Source: Suillus spraguei (lineage: Eukaryota; Basidiomycota; Agaricomycetes; Boletales; Suillaceae). From it: a stretch of DNA of 64,000 nt. The stretch spans positions 1-64,000 of the forward strand of contig JABCPU010000256.1 of assembly GCA_016800925.1 (NCBI GenBank). The letters are read 5' to 3'. The notes under the pieces are model-generated. The model was given only the letters and a program-made list of their open reading frames with translations, had not been told where the DNA came from and made no database searches. The position numbers were made by a program, and so were the translations under genes. This document shows positions 1 through 11,257 of the stretch, in pieces (position 1 is the first letter of the stretch; each line of letters begins with the position of its first letter).

Positions 1-40
1 GCCAGTACTGAGTAAACCGTTATGTAAGAGTAGTAACGTT

Positions 41-394
41 GTGCGGTGTTTTGAAGGTCCGACTCATGATCAGCTGATTTCATTTTCGAAAATCCAAATA
101 AAAATTTTGCCCCTATCTATAACGAGTTCCTCGGGCGCAATTGTGTCTGGCCATTGCATTCCCCGCGCTAACATTGCGTTCCATCCAAATCGTTCTTCGT
201 CGATGGTAAATCGAAGACAGTTTCCCTTGCGGCCTGCGTATGCAACCACATTTAACGGGTGTCAAGGGTTAACGCTGGCGCGCACCGTAGTCGACCTTCG
301 AACGAGTCTTTTTGGTCACGGTCAATTGTACACAGCTTTGTCGAGAGTGAGATCGTCAAGAGACACAGGACAGCGCGAACATTGTATTTCCTGA
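41..394 (+). pseudogene. PIF1-type helicase C-terminal remnant (Helitron)
   Basis: The translated frame carries the end of a PIF1-family helicase as found in fungal Helitron Rep/helicase proteins. Residues 58-110 include RRQFPLRPAYATTFNGCQG followed by LT-rTVVDLRT and a GQLYTALSRVRS stretch, which is helicase motifs V/VI of the family. No start, Walker A or upstream helicase motifs lie inside the window, and the frame closes shortly after motif VI, so it is a fragment whose body would lie left of base 1. Helitrons replicate by a rolling-circle mechanism; this piece alone would be inactive. A cellular PIF1 helicase is less likely, because the TFNGCQGLTL-type wording is typical of the mobile copies. 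Confidence 0.75.
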
Positions 395-1125
395 ATTGCT
401 ATTATAGACATCAATGTGTAGTACATACCATCGTGTTTACATGGCACCGACCGAAGGGGTGTCCTTGTAATAGATAATATAGATAGGCTTCATCTTGTTT
501 TCTTACTACATTAATCATGTTGTCTACTTCCGTACTATATTTTTTGACCATAACAGTTTCGATTTTTCTTCTGTTTTTTGATCTCCCAATGCCATAGATG
601 TAAGTGGTATTGTCATTATCCATGAACAGACTTGATTTTTTAATGTAATGAGTCGAAAGGGTGGGTATATAAAAGCGCACATGGACACCCGCCTGTCGTA
701 CGTGAGCGCGTGAGCCATTAAAAGGTCACTTCTCTTTGCCAGAGGCTGTTATTGGGAGTGGTGTCGCTCTTTTGCACTGGTATTAAATGATCTGAGACTG
801 TTGAAAGGGAATGTTAGTGCGGTACATATCCTGAAACTCGCAAGTCCCAAGCCAGTTGCAATACCTCCAGGAATGTCCTGGTGTTCACAAAGCACAACAA
901 TATGTTCTAGCCAGAGGTTGATTGATTTTCTCGACGAGTTGTGTAGCCGGCGCTGGTCATTCAATCAAGCACATAGATAAAGGTCTTTCGATCAAAACAG
1001 TACCAACAACTGCAAACTATTACACCAGAGACGAGTCACCATTTAAAAGAAAGCGAGAACAGGGAGAGCATAGAGATCCGGGACTCAGAACACATAGTTA
1101 GGTGCACCAACTTAACATTCCTCAA

Positions 1126-2200
1126 TCAAGCTTGGACGAGCGTGTAACGTCCAGTGGCCAAGTCGCGTTTGAGGGTCCAAGTCGTGCTCTCGGCAAGCCC
1201 AGCGAGATCCTGCGACCAGATCGCGGGAGTGTCGATGGCACCTCGTATGATTGCAGTCTCTTCATAGTCCGACGTAATGTAGGCACGCAGGACCGGAGTG
1301 AACTGAGCAGTGACATGACTGCCATCCCTGTGTTTTGTACTGTGAGCACTCTGAAAAAGAAAGAGGGGAAAGAGAACACACCCGACACCATTGAAGTAGA
1401 GTGCAGGCTTGGGCATCAAATCTCCTGGGCTCATAAAGCCTAGAAGCGAATGATACAGTGAGGTCAAAAAAAAGGAGACGACGATGGTCACAAACCAACT
1501 GCAATGTCCTGGATGGCCCCAGTGTTGTTTACGGCCTGCAGAACACCAGCAGTTCCCGAGTCAGGGGACTACATGAGATATTCGTGAGCGATAAGTTATA
1601 GAGATTAACGAAAGTCAGACTTACAGAGAAATGATAGACTTCGTTGGCCTCGGTCAGGGATGTTTTCTCGCTGACCTGCGTCATGACTTGCGTCGGTGCT
1701 GGGAATTGCAGAACAGACGAAAGTCGCTCACATTGATCTTAACGCTGGTTTCGGCGTCGATGATGTTTCCATCGACGACCTGCGGTTTAGAGAAAGCAAG
1801 TCTATACATTAAATAAGTATATGAACACCATCTGCGTCTTCTGCCTTACTGGCTCGTGTAGGTCGCGTGAGCCCTGTATGGACCTGGAAAAAGCGGAAGT
1901 GTAAGCTGGCAATTTGGAAACGAGAGAGTAGAAACACCCACCCGTCTGCCGAATTTGCTGACCCTGAAAAATCGCAAGGTTTGAAATTATCAGGGCAAAG
2001 CATGCGCACTTACTTCCAGACTACGGGGAAGAAGTCCTCGTAGAGGCCTTTCATATCAGCATCGAAGGTGAGCATGATCGTCGCCTCCTTGCCGAGGTCG
2101 TTGCTGCGAGACGACGGTGAGTGAGTAAAGTATATGGAAAGTGATAGGGCAATTGACGCTCACGACTGGAAGGTCAAGTTCCTGGTGAAGACTGTGACAT
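1126..2200 (-). CDS. Unrecognised intron-rich fungal protein, copy A
   Basis: About 185-190 residues in 8-9 short exons, reconstructed by comparison with the copies at 3664 and 5834. The start is MSQSFTRNLTFQS; later exons encode LGKEATIMLTFDADMKGLYE, a QTGPYRAHATYTSQ exon, and a last exon with RAYITSDYEETAIIRGAIDT and a TWTLKRDLATGRYTLVQA end. No signal peptide or membrane segment is evident; the sheet-rich pattern would suit a small beta-sandwich, but I do not recognise the family. All splice sites and frames look intact. It is divergent from copy B, start to start about 1.46 kb apart, inside a large inverted repeat. It is probably expressed from the TATA box at 2277-2284. Confidence 0.7.
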
Positions 2201-2276
2201 TGTCAAGCACAAAGTGTACTAGTTAGGATTGAATGTGAATTGAAGGCTTGGGTTTTGCAGTGAGTCTCACCGAGGT

Positions 2277-2284
2277 CTTTTATA
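2277..2284 (-). promoter_or_regulatory. TATA box of copy A
   Basis: TATAAAAG on the minus strand, 77-84 bp upstream of the ATG. The same motif followed by GACC stands about 80-85 bp upstream of the other two copies. Confidence 0.6.
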
Positions 2285-2432
2285 AGTTTCGTGGTCGCAT
2301 AGATTGTACCTCCTTGCGTGAATTCCGCAGGTTTCCTTTGATCGGATTTCATACTGTTGTGCCTTTGTACCTGCCGCTGGTCACCTAATGCATTGTGCTC
2401 CTATTGCTTCTATCTGCCAGACGATGATGAAT

Positions 2433-3428
2433 TTCTAGTTCGAGTTCTCGTACCTTTGATTACTGTGACCGGAGTGCCTGCCCCTCACACTAAGCATTGT
2501 GATGCATGTGCTCGTCAGATATACAAGGAAGTAGAAAACATTGGCCCTTGACTTGCTGGACAGCCAGCTTCCCCGTGACCCCTTTCCAGTGGCGTTGTAC
2601 GGTCGGATGTTCGTGGTTGCCGTTGGCATTCCCGCGCCTGTCCAATATACCTTCTTATTGCGCTCTTGTCATAACGTCACAGGTAGCAGGAATCAGTGCT
2701 GAGATTTGATCTGCCTGCCCCATGATATGGTAGACATTCGCATCCAAACAGAGGGCCTATACTTGTAGGAAGTTGAGTCAAGGTTACAGTCGCAAGTACT
2801 AACAGGCAAACAAAGCCTGGGGCCAATCATGCACCACTGTGAGTCCATGACGCATTTTGCAACGCGTGACTGTAATATCTGGCACATGCTGACACCCCGG
2901 GCCTGGGTGAATCAACTGTCAATGACGGTACAAATATAAGTGGTAAGGAAGTGGAAGCTACCACTGTACCTAGTGGTAACTTATGCTCTCGCTTATTGAT
3001 ATTGAATAGTAGTGAGTAGCGCCCTTTGAAGTGAAGAAGTATTTGCTTAGTCATCATATGATGGATTTCTGACTTGAACTTCGACGAATTCGAAGTTTGT
3101 TTTCCAAACGATGTTGTCTGTCCTCCTAGAACTGGCTGAGGTGAGCTCGAACAAGCGAAACTCCACTATTTTCTTGCGGACGTACAGTCAGCACGTCTTG
3201 AACGACCCTGCAACTTGCAGTGTACGCAGCTTCTGCGGAGTTTACATCCCAAGTTTATGTGCCGGTTGAAGGCTCAGCGTCTTACAACTTGTTTGACTGA
3301 ACCTTGACTTTGACAGTTTATTCTCTCTAGAGCTGACAGGCTCAGCACTATTTATGTGTTATCACGATAAGATACTGCACTCCGGAGACAGTTATCGAAG
3401 GCACGAGAGCTCGAAACTGGCAGTTCTT
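2433..3428. other. Spacer between the inverted arms
   Basis: About 1 kb of single-copy sequence between the two promoters. I see no domain-bearing reading frame, no RNA gene and no TIR. It is the loop of the potential inverted-repeat structure. Confidence 0.5.
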
Positions 3429-3578
3429 CATCGTCTGGCTGCCTCCGGCACGCCGAAGCAATGGGAGCACAATGCATTAGGTGACCAGCGGCAGGTACAA
3501 AGGCACAACAGTATGAGAAATCCGATCAAAGGAAACCTGCGGAACGCAAGGAGGCACAATCTATGCGACCACAAAACC

Positions 3579-3586
3579 TATAAAAG
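3579..3586 (+). promoter_or_regulatory. TATA box of copy B
   Basis: TATAAAAG at 85 bp upstream of the ATG at 3664, in a leader that is conserved with copy C down to the start codon (CATTCAATCCTAACTAG). Confidence 0.6.
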
Positions 3587-3663
3587 ACCTCGGTGAGACT
3601 CACTGCAGAACCCAAGCTATTCAATTCACATTCAATCCTAACTAGTACACTTTGTGCTTGACA

Positions 3664-4747
3664 ATGTCACACGTCTTCACCAGGAATTTGACCTTCCAGT
3701 CGTGAGCGTCTTTGCCCTATCATTTTCCTTATCTTTTTTACCTACTCACCGTCGTCTCGCAGCAACGACCTTGGCAAGGAAGCGACGATCATGCTCACCT
3801 TCGATGCTGACATGAAAGGCCTCTACGAGGACTTCTTCCCCGTAGTCTGGAAGTAAGTGCACATGCTTTGCCTCTGATAATTTCAAACCTTGCAATTTTT
3901 CAGGGTCAGCAAATTCGGCCAGACGGGTGGGTGTTTCTACTCTCTCGTTTTCAAGTTGTCAGCTTACACTTCCGCTCTTTCCAGGTCCATACAGGGCTCA
4001 CGCGACCTACACGAGCCAGTAAGACAGAAGACGCAGATGGTGCTCATATACGATGCTTATTTAATGTATAGACTTGCTTTCTCTAAACCGCAGGTCGTCG
4101 ATGGAAACATCATCGACGCCGAAACCAGCGTTAAGATCAATGTGAGCGACTTTCGTCTGTTCCGCAATTTCTAGCACCGACGCAAGTCATGACGCAGGTC
4201 AGCGAGAAAACATCCCTGACCGAGGCCAGCGAAGTCTATCATTTCTCTGTAAGTCTGACTTTCGTTAATCTCTATAATTTATCGCTCACGAATATCTCGT
4301 GTAGTCCCCTGAGTCAGGAATTGCTGGTGTTCTGCAGGCCGTAAACAACACTGGGGCCATCCAGGACATTGCAGTTGGTTTGTGACCATCATCGTCTCTT
4401 TTTCTTTGACCTCATTGTATTATTCGCCTCTAGGCTTTATGACCCCAGGAGATTTGATGCCCAAGCCTGCACTCTACTTCAATGGTGTCGGGTGTGTCCT
4501 CTCTCCCCTCTTTCTTTTTCAGAGTGCTCACAGTACAAAACACAGGGATGGCAGTCATGTCACTGCTCAGTTCACTCCGGTCCTGCGTGCCTACATTACG
4601 TCGGACTATGAAGAGACTGCAATCATACGAGGTGCCATCGACACTCCCGCGATCTGGTCGCAGGATCTCGCTGGGCTTGCTGAGAGCACGACTTGGACCC
4701 TCAAACGTGACTTGGCCACTGGACGTTACACGCTCGTCCAAGCTTGA
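3664..4747 (+). CDS. Unrecognised intron-rich fungal protein, copy B
   Basis: Near-identical paralog of copy A. Exons can be followed by GT-AG pairs and phase: MSHVFTRNLTFQS, then LGKEATIMLTFDADM, VSKFGQTGPYRAHATYTSQ, LAFSKPQVVDGNIIDAETSV, KTSLTEASEVYHFS, GIAGVLQAVNNTGAIQDIAV, FMTPGDLMPKPALYFNGVG, and a last exon from DGSHVTAQFTPVLRAYITSD to TLVQA. All phases agree and no internal stop occurs. The protein is acidic, around 190 residues, without obvious secretion or membrane signals. I do not recognise the family. Promoter and 3' flank are duplicated with the gene, so A and B are probably regulated alike. Confidence 0.75.
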
Positions 4748-5309
4748 TTGAGGAATGTTAAGTTGGTGCACCTAAATATGTGTTCTGAGTCCCGGATCTC
4801 TATGCTCTCCCTGTTCTCGCTTTCTTTTAAATGGTGACTCGTCTCTGGTGTAATAGTTTGCAATTGTTGGTACTGTTTTGATCGAAAGACCTTTATATAT
4901 GTGTTTGATCGAATGACCAGCGCCGGCTACACAACTCGTCGAGAAAAACAATCAACCTCTGGCTAGAACATATTGTTGTGCTTTGTGAACACCAGGACAT
5001 TCCTGGAGGTATTGCAACTGGCTTGGGACTTGCGAGTTTCAGGATATGATATGTACCGCACTAACATTCCCTTTCAACCGTCTCACATCATTTGATACCA
5101 GTGCAAAAGAGCGACACCACTCCCAATAACAGCCTCTGGCAAAGAGAATACACCAGAGTGACCTTCTAATGGCTCACGCGCTCACGTAGGACAGGCGGGT
5201 GTCCATGTGCGCTTTTATATACCCACCCTTTCGACTCATTACATTAAAAAAAAATCAGGTCTGTTAATGGACAATGACAATACCACTTACACCTATGGCG
5301 TTGGGAGAT

Positions 5310-5748
5310 TAAAAATCAGAAGAAAGGTCCTGTAAATTTGAAACTGTAATAATAAGATTCTAAGACTGTACAGAGGTAGACGACATGATTACATAATGTA
5401 CTAGCCAATGTACGATGATATCATGTCACACCGTCACGAGAGTTGCAACGCAACACGCCTTGACTCGAAGGATCGGCAAAATGAGAAATTGAATGTAAGG
5501 ACGACGCAAAAGCAATGCAAAGAACGATACCACACAATGCGTGTCGACAGCAACGATCGATGATGTTTTCGTTATCTACCCATATCAATCACGGTACGAA
5601 CATATAATAATCGGATTCCATCGTACCATGCCCAGATAGTGCGTTTTCACTGGGAACTTTCAACAGTACTTGTTATTAATAGGTATTAACAGATATTCTA
5701 AACAGCTGTTGAAAAATATCGACTTTTCAACAGTACCTACACGAATCC
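5310..5748. other. Intergenic region with a short perfect palindrome
   Basis: No gene is evident. Just upstream of copy C, CTGTTGAAAA (5706-5715) faces TTTTCAACAG (5724-5733) across 8 bases. A direct copy of TTTCAACAGTAC lies at 5658-5669. This could be the end of a small element or an operator-like site that only copy C has. Confidence 0.4.
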
Positions 5749-5756
5749 TATAAAAG
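5749..5756 (+). promoter_or_regulatory. TATA box of copy C
   Basis: TATAAAAG followed by GACC, 85 bp upstream of the ATG of copy C, as in copies A and B. Confidence 0.55.
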
Positions 5757-5833
5757 ACCTTACTGAGACTGACTGCAGAACTCGAGCTCTTCGATTCTCA
5801 TTCAATCCTAACTAGCACACTTTATCCTCAGCA

Positions 5834-6895
5834 ATGTCACACATTTTGACCAGGAACTTGACATTCCAGTCGTGAGCGCCTTATCACTTTACATATCTTT
5901 TTTTACCCTGCTCACCGTTGTCTCGCAGCAACGATCTCGGCGAGGAAACGACGATCATGCTTACTTTCGATGCTAACGTGAAAAGTCTCTACGAAGACTT
6001 CTTCCCTGTAGTTTAGAAGTAAGTGCGCTTGCTTTCTGACTATTCGAAACCTTGCAATTTTTCAGGGTCAGCAAATTCGGCAAGACGGGTGGGCGTTTCT
6101 ACTCTCTCATTTCCGATTTGCCAGGTTATATATGACCTCTCTTTCCAGGTACATACAGTATTCAGGCGACCTACACGAGCCAGTAAGACAGAAGATGTAG
6201 ATGATGCTCGTATACAATGCTTATCTTACATATAAGCTTGCTTTCTATAGACTGCAGGTCTTTGATGGAAACATCACTGATGCCGGAACCAGCATTAAGA
6301 TCAATGTGAGCAATTCTCGTCTGTTCTGCAACTCCTAGCACAGACGCGAGTCATGATGCAGGACAACCAGAAAACATCCTTGACCGAGGCAAACGATATC
6401 TATCATTTCTCTGTAAGTCTGACTGTCGTTAATCTCTATCATTTACCACTCATGAATATCTTGTGTAGACCCCTGAGTCGGGAACACCTGGGTAAACAAC
6501 ACTGGGGCCGTTCAGGATATTGCAGTTGGTTTTGGCCATCATCTTCTCCTTTTATTTCATCTCACTGTATTTCCCGCCTCCAGGCTTCATAAGCCCAGGA
6601 GACTTGATGCCAAAGCCCGTACTCTGCTTCAGCGATGTCGGGTATGTTCTCTGTCCTCTTTTTCTTCTTCAGGGTGCTCACAGTACAAAATAGAGATGGC
6701 AGTCATGTCACTGCTCGGTTCACTCCGGTCCTGCGCCTCTACGTTACGTCGGGCTATCGAGAGATTGCAATCATACGAGCTGCCATCGACACTCCTGCGA
6801 TCTGGTCGCAGGACCTCACTGGGCTTGATGAGAGCGCAACTTGGACCCTCAGACGCGATGCAGCCACTGGGCACTATACGCTCGTCCCATCCTGA
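5834..6895 (+). pseudogene. Third copy (C) of the unrecognised gene, degenerate
   Basis: The exon order and most splice sites of copies A and B are recognisable, in the same strand as B and about 1.1 kb downstream of it. Two lesions stand out. The codon for Trp in FFPVVWK is TAG here (near 6013), and about 13 bases encoding the LQAV part of the VLQAVNNTG exon are missing (near 6490). The last exon, ending in ATGHYTLVPS, is still open. The promoter is intact, so transcripts may exist, but a full-length product is unlikely unless the stop is an assembly error. Confidence 0.75.
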
Positions 6896-8050
6896 TCGAG
6901 GAATGTGAAATTGGTACGCCTGACCATGTGTTCTGTGAGTTCTGGATCTTGATGCCCTCCCTGTTTTCGTAGCCTGATCTTCTTTTATATGGTGGCTCGT
7001 CACTGGTGTAATAGTTTGCAATAGTTGGTACTATTTTGATCAAAAGACATTTATGTGCTTGATTGAATGACCAGCGACGTCTACACGACCCGTCGAACAA
7101 CAATCAACTTCTGGCCAGAACATATGTATCTGCGACATTCCAGTTATCGCGAACTTCCCCACATTCGCTCGTGGAAGGCTGGCCTCATCAAATCGCAGTT
7201 CTACCCTCATGCTGTTAACATCATTCCTCTTCTACGTGCTCTTAAGTTGACGCCGGTAAGGCCCCTGGATCAGGTTTCCTGCCGGAGAACTTTCCCCCCA
7301 CCCCAAAACGAACATCCATTTACCAGTCAACTATTCCTCGATACTCGGACTCTTGTCTATGAAGGACCGAGTTGTGTTGCGGCCTCCTGATGTTCCCCCG
7401 CTGTGTGTGACAAACTGGTTTGGACGATGTTCTATTTCATCTGCTATATATATCTTGTTACTGATCAACAGACGAAGCTGTGCCGAAGCTCTCTGAACAG
7501 GGTCAGAAAGTTAAGCGTGGAATTGTTGGCGGTTATAGGAAGGTCACCAAAAGAACCCACAGCCAAATTTAGAGAGATGTCTGCAGGCCACTTGCATCTG
7601 ATTACACAGCCGATCTCGAGTGATGAGGAACACTGATGAGCACGACCAGCTTAGATAGGTGCAGTTCATTTTGGTCAAATGCTCAAACGACAATGATCTC
7701 CCCTTGTAATGGCTGTGACGTGGGAGCAGCATGAGGGCGTGTTCTGCCACTGCAGATAGATCAATTGCTGTCGCGCTGCAATCGCAAGAGCCATCGCGAT
7801 CGTGGCGGAAACATCATGACGTGTGAGATCATATATGTCCATATCAGCAAACGAATAAGTACCCATTGACATGTAAATAATACGTAGAAGGACAAGATAT
7901 TAACGAGCCTCAAAAAGGTATGGTATGAGCATACATACTAGTCAGTTTCAGAGAAGGTTGTGAGCGTGTGAAATCAGATTCCGTTTCCACGAGCATCCAT
8001 TATTGTGCATGTAGTCCGTTGTTCCCGACTCCACAAGTCCGAGATACACT
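6896..8050. other. Intergenic region, no supported gene
   Basis: The first 250 bases continue the 3' flank shared with copies A and B. A 107-codon open frame at 7067-7390 starts inside that shared flank and has no domain signal. The rest shows no coding evidence on either strand. Confidence 0.4.
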
Positions 8051-9803
8051 TCAAAGGAGTTGTTTCCACCCCACATCACGACACTTCTTCACGAGGCGCT
8101 TCACCTCTTGCGATCGCGCACGCGTGGTGACGAGGAGGGTGTCGGGCATGTCGACAATAACCAGATCATCGACTCCCAGGCACGTGATGAGACGTCCTGA
8201 GCCAGGTACCACAATTCCACCAGCAACTTGTTCCGTCAGCACTGTCGAACGGAGATGAAATAAGCCGCGGCGACCTGATGTGAAGAGGTAAAAATAATTA
8301 CCTAAAGAACTGTCCCCAAGGACACGAGGTTGATTAGATTCAGCAGGCAGCAGGTCTGCGAGCGAAGAGAAGTCTCCGACGTCATCCCAGCCTAAAGGCC
8401 GATATCAGTCTACTTCGCTTCTTCCACAGATGAAAACGAAGTGTGGAGACATACCGAATGTTGCCGGTACGACGGCAACCTTACCCTCGGCAGCAGCAGG
8501 TTCTGCGACTGCGTTATCGATCGGGATCTTCTCGAGCTCGGGCCAGATTTCGTTGAGGGCGGTCTGGCGCAACGCCTCGTCGTGCCATACGGCTGCGATC
8601 TTTTGCAGCCCATCGTGGAGTTCCGGCTTGTAGTCCTTGAGAAGGTCCAAAAGGACAGTCGCTTTCGTAACAAACATTCCTGCATTCCATCGGTAGTTTC
8701 CAGTGCCGATATATGCAGCGGCAGTGCGTGCGTCAGGTTTCTCTTTGAAGCTAGATACAAGTCTTGCATTTGGGGCTTCCTTGACGCCTAGTTTATTTCC
8801 GAGTCGAATATAACCAAAGCCGGTGGAAGGATGAGAGGGTGCAATGCCGATGGTAACGAGATAATCTTTCTTCGCTACTTCAACAGCTTCCGCGACGGCT
8901 GATAGGAAGGCATCGTCGCCCGAAATCATGTGGTCAGCAGCAAATGAGCCGATGACGGCATTGGGGTCTCGCTTTGCGAGGACAGCGGCAGCAAGTCCGA
9001 TGGCTGCCATAGAATCCTTTGGACCAGGCTCGCAGATCAAGTTGTGCGGGAGAAGGTCAGGCAATTGCTCTCGGATAGACTTGACGTGGCCGGGACCTGC
9101 GACCACAGTGGTGCGAAGAGGGGATGAAAGAGGGAGAAGACGATCCCAGGTAGCTTGGATTAAGGAACGTCCTTTAAGAGTCAAGTCGAGAAGGAATTTT
9201 GGGTGCTCTTCTCGCGAAAGCGGCCATAGCCGCGTGCCAGCACCTCCTGCGGGAATGACAACGTAGAACCCGGGAATGTCGCGGACACCAAGTTGAAAAG
9301 GCATGACCGCGTTATCGCCTAACGGGGACGCGAAGTGACTGGTGGGTGCAGCGGCAAGGGATGGGATGCTGTGCGGAGATAGGAATGGGGATTTGGCTCG
9401 GAGCTGAGGGCTACCGGGCATTGGGGTTACGAAACCAGAGCCCATACGCGAGCCGGCATAATAGTTTCCGTTCCCATTTTGCTGTACGATTGAAAGAATG
9501 CTGGAACTTAGAATCTGATAAAGTGCAAAGTCATCCTGCTCACATGAAACCCTTCCCGGATCTGACGTTCCAAGCTTGTGTTTGCCAACCGTAGGTCAGC
9601 ACATTCCTGCCGGAGATCAGATATCTCAGCTTGCTATGTATTAATGCATTAGTGTTTTGCACTGTCTTACATGTAACAATGGAACTTACAGATTTCTGCA
9701 CTGCGCTCATGATCTGAGAGAACATGTATTCAACAGGGAGCGCATTATCGCTGCTGCTGACCTGCCCAGCAGGTGGGGCAGCAGAACTGTACGGAAATGA
9801 CAT
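8051..9803 (-). CDS. Mannose-1-phosphate guanylyltransferase, bacterial ManC-like, with coiled-coil leader
   Basis: Predicted to make GDP-mannose from mannose-1-phosphate and GTP. Five exons (9690-9803, 9544-9633, 8455-9481, 8302-8391, 8051-8241) join in frame to 503 residues. Residues 1-68 are a leader containing a heptad-like helix (AEISDLRQECADLRLANTS). The nucleotidyltransferase signature AGGAGTRLWPLSREEHPKF follows near residue 140. Later motifs are DSMAAIGLAAAVL, GSFAADHMI, GFGYIRLG, EKPD, NYRWNAGMF, IDNAVAEPAA and GWDDVGDFSSLADLL. This wording is that of actinobacterial-type ManC proteins, not of the fungal Psa1/Srb1 form, so an old transfer from bacteria is possible. The start at 9803 was chosen because only it gives phase-0 joins for the two leader exons; the ATG at 9445 would drop the coiled coil. 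Confidence 0.85.
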
Positions 9804-9854
9804 GATAGGTGAAAGTTGATGTCAAGGGTATTGTGTTAGCTGTCAGAGTGCAGC

Positions 9855-9862
9855 TTTATATA
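9855..9862 (-). promoter_or_regulatory. TATA box of the guanylyltransferase gene
   Basis: TATATAAA on the minus strand, 52-59 bp upstream of the ATG at 9803. Confidence 0.5.
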
Positions 9863-10237
9863 AGGTACTAGGGTCGTGCGTTTTTTCGCAAACGTGTATG
9901 AAAGGCTCAGCGCTTATGCATATGGTCTATTTTGGAAGTTGCCCTGGCTATGTTCTTTATTCGGCAAGGTCACGGAACATGGTATGTAAATCAATTGTAC
10001 ATAGCTAGTTCTTGGGGTAAATTTTAGCAAGTACCCACAAGCTCACTCGGAATAACGAAATCCGCGAAAGAATCACCGTTAACGTGAGTAACATGCATTG
10101 TCGTACGAGTTGCCATTAAGATAACTCGACTTGATACTCGCTTCCTGTTGTCAGCGGCACTGGCAGGATCCGATCCAATGCCCAGACACCAATGAAATAC
10201 TTAATACTTTACTCATGTGATATACACAGCCGATAGT

Positions 10238-11257
10238 CTAGTCTTCATCACTCTCGAATTCAAGAACTTGGTACTTCCTTGCCTTTTTATTCGGGTTGGC
10301 CAAAGATGCGCCCTTCGGAGGTCTAGAGCTCGCTGAAGGTTCTGTTCCGCAGTAGAATCAGCTGCCTCTAAGCACGTGGCACACCAGAAGGCTTACTGGA
10401 TGTCGTATCGCTTTGCGGGGACCTTTCCTTTGAACGAGCAAGCTCCGCTTCAAAAGCTTTGATTTTCCGTTCAGCTCCCTGATTGACAACAAGGGCAGGG
10501 AGGCCCGGCCCTAATGGTGTGCGCCTCGACGGGAACGTTGAAGCTATGGCAATGAGCTCGATGTGCGTATCAATGGTGACAAGGGGATGCAGCGGACCTG
10601 AATTAGCGTGGGATGACTCTGCGATAACAGCGACGTTGCGGGGCGAGAAAAGAGGGTTCAGCTGGCATTTGCGAGACTGGGCTTGTAGTGCAATCTTAAC
10701 ACAAGTCAAATATTGTCGCCAGCAGTTCATGTGCCTTACTTCAATGAACACCGCGGTTGCATGAGATGCAGCTTCAACTGGGGACAGTTCTTTCAGAGCC
10801 ATGTGGAGTGGACGCTTGGCATTTGGTCCAAAAGTGAGCTAATAAAGTCCTGCATTGTCGACTCGATGATCCATGCATCAAATTTAGTAGTATTCACGTT
10901 GATGTCCGAGTCTTTATCAGCCCATTCTCCAATGGTTAGGTCACCATTTACAAATGTGGTTCGAAGCTTTTCCGCGAAGTTCTCAAGCACCTGAGGGCCT
11001 GATTGCACACCCTAGAATGATGCACGATAAGGGTAAGGGCAGTCCGAAGGCTTGACACGAACGTTGGTGATATCAAGGATATGTTTGGCGGACCATGAAC
11101 CTCGCCACCACCTGCCTTCTGGTCCCTTGAGGCCTAAGTAGATCGACCATGCAGATTCGGTTACTTGAGAGAGTACGACAAACCGATCAAAACCCTGGTA
11201 GATAACCTGTACGAGTTCGTCCAGAACCCCAAAATGTGACAAGACGTTGGTGGACAT
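10238..11257 (-). CDS. PAXX-like (XRCC4 superfamily) candidate
   Basis: Five exons (11063-11257, 10898-11011, 10740-10838, 10397-10694, 10238-10341) join to 269 residues. The N-terminal part has SAWSIYLGLKGPEGRWWRGS, then LTIGEWADKDSDIN, LTFGPNAKRPLHMALKELSP, EAASHAT and IALQAQSRK. This order of strands and helix resembles human PAXX (LTL-GP, F-L, E-AA, long helix). The C-terminus reads SLANPNKKARKYQVLEFESD-ED, close in layout to the PAXX Ku-binding tail (SLINPGFKSKK, acidic end). XRCC4-superfamily proteins act in non-homologous end joining. The first donor (GTTCGT) and last intron (55 nt, branch-like CTGAT) are inferred; the last intron is needed to reach the acidic tail. The assignment rests on remembered motif order and is tentative. 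Confidence 0.55.

Larger units (their letters stand above)
583..2432 (-). repeat. Left arm of large inverted duplication
   Basis: This 1.85-kb stretch is, with small gaps and a few percent mismatches, the reverse complement of 3429-5309. The match starts just outside the 3' flank of copy A (583-655 against 5232-5309), runs through the gene and its promoter, and fades at a shared CAGACGATGA-like stretch near 2425. The arm contains one complete gene copy. Confidence 0.85.
3429..5309 (+). repeat. Right arm of large inverted duplication
   Basis: Inverted partner of 583-2432. It includes the whole of copy B, about 230 bp of upstream region and about 550 bp of 3' flank. Differences between arms are mostly single substitutions and short gaps, so the duplication is fairly young. 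Confidence 0.85.

Noticed and set aside
7067..7390. 107-codon open frame as a gene
   Set aside because: It starts inside the 3' flank shared by copies A, B and C and shows no domain or splice support.
9445..9447. Start of the guanylyltransferase at the first ATG of the long exon
   Set aside because: Two upstream exons join in phase 0 on both sides and extend a coherent coiled coil, so the start at 9803 is preferred.
10795..11008. PAXX-like gene taken as several separate small frames
   Set aside because: The pieces join through good introns into one product with consistent phase.
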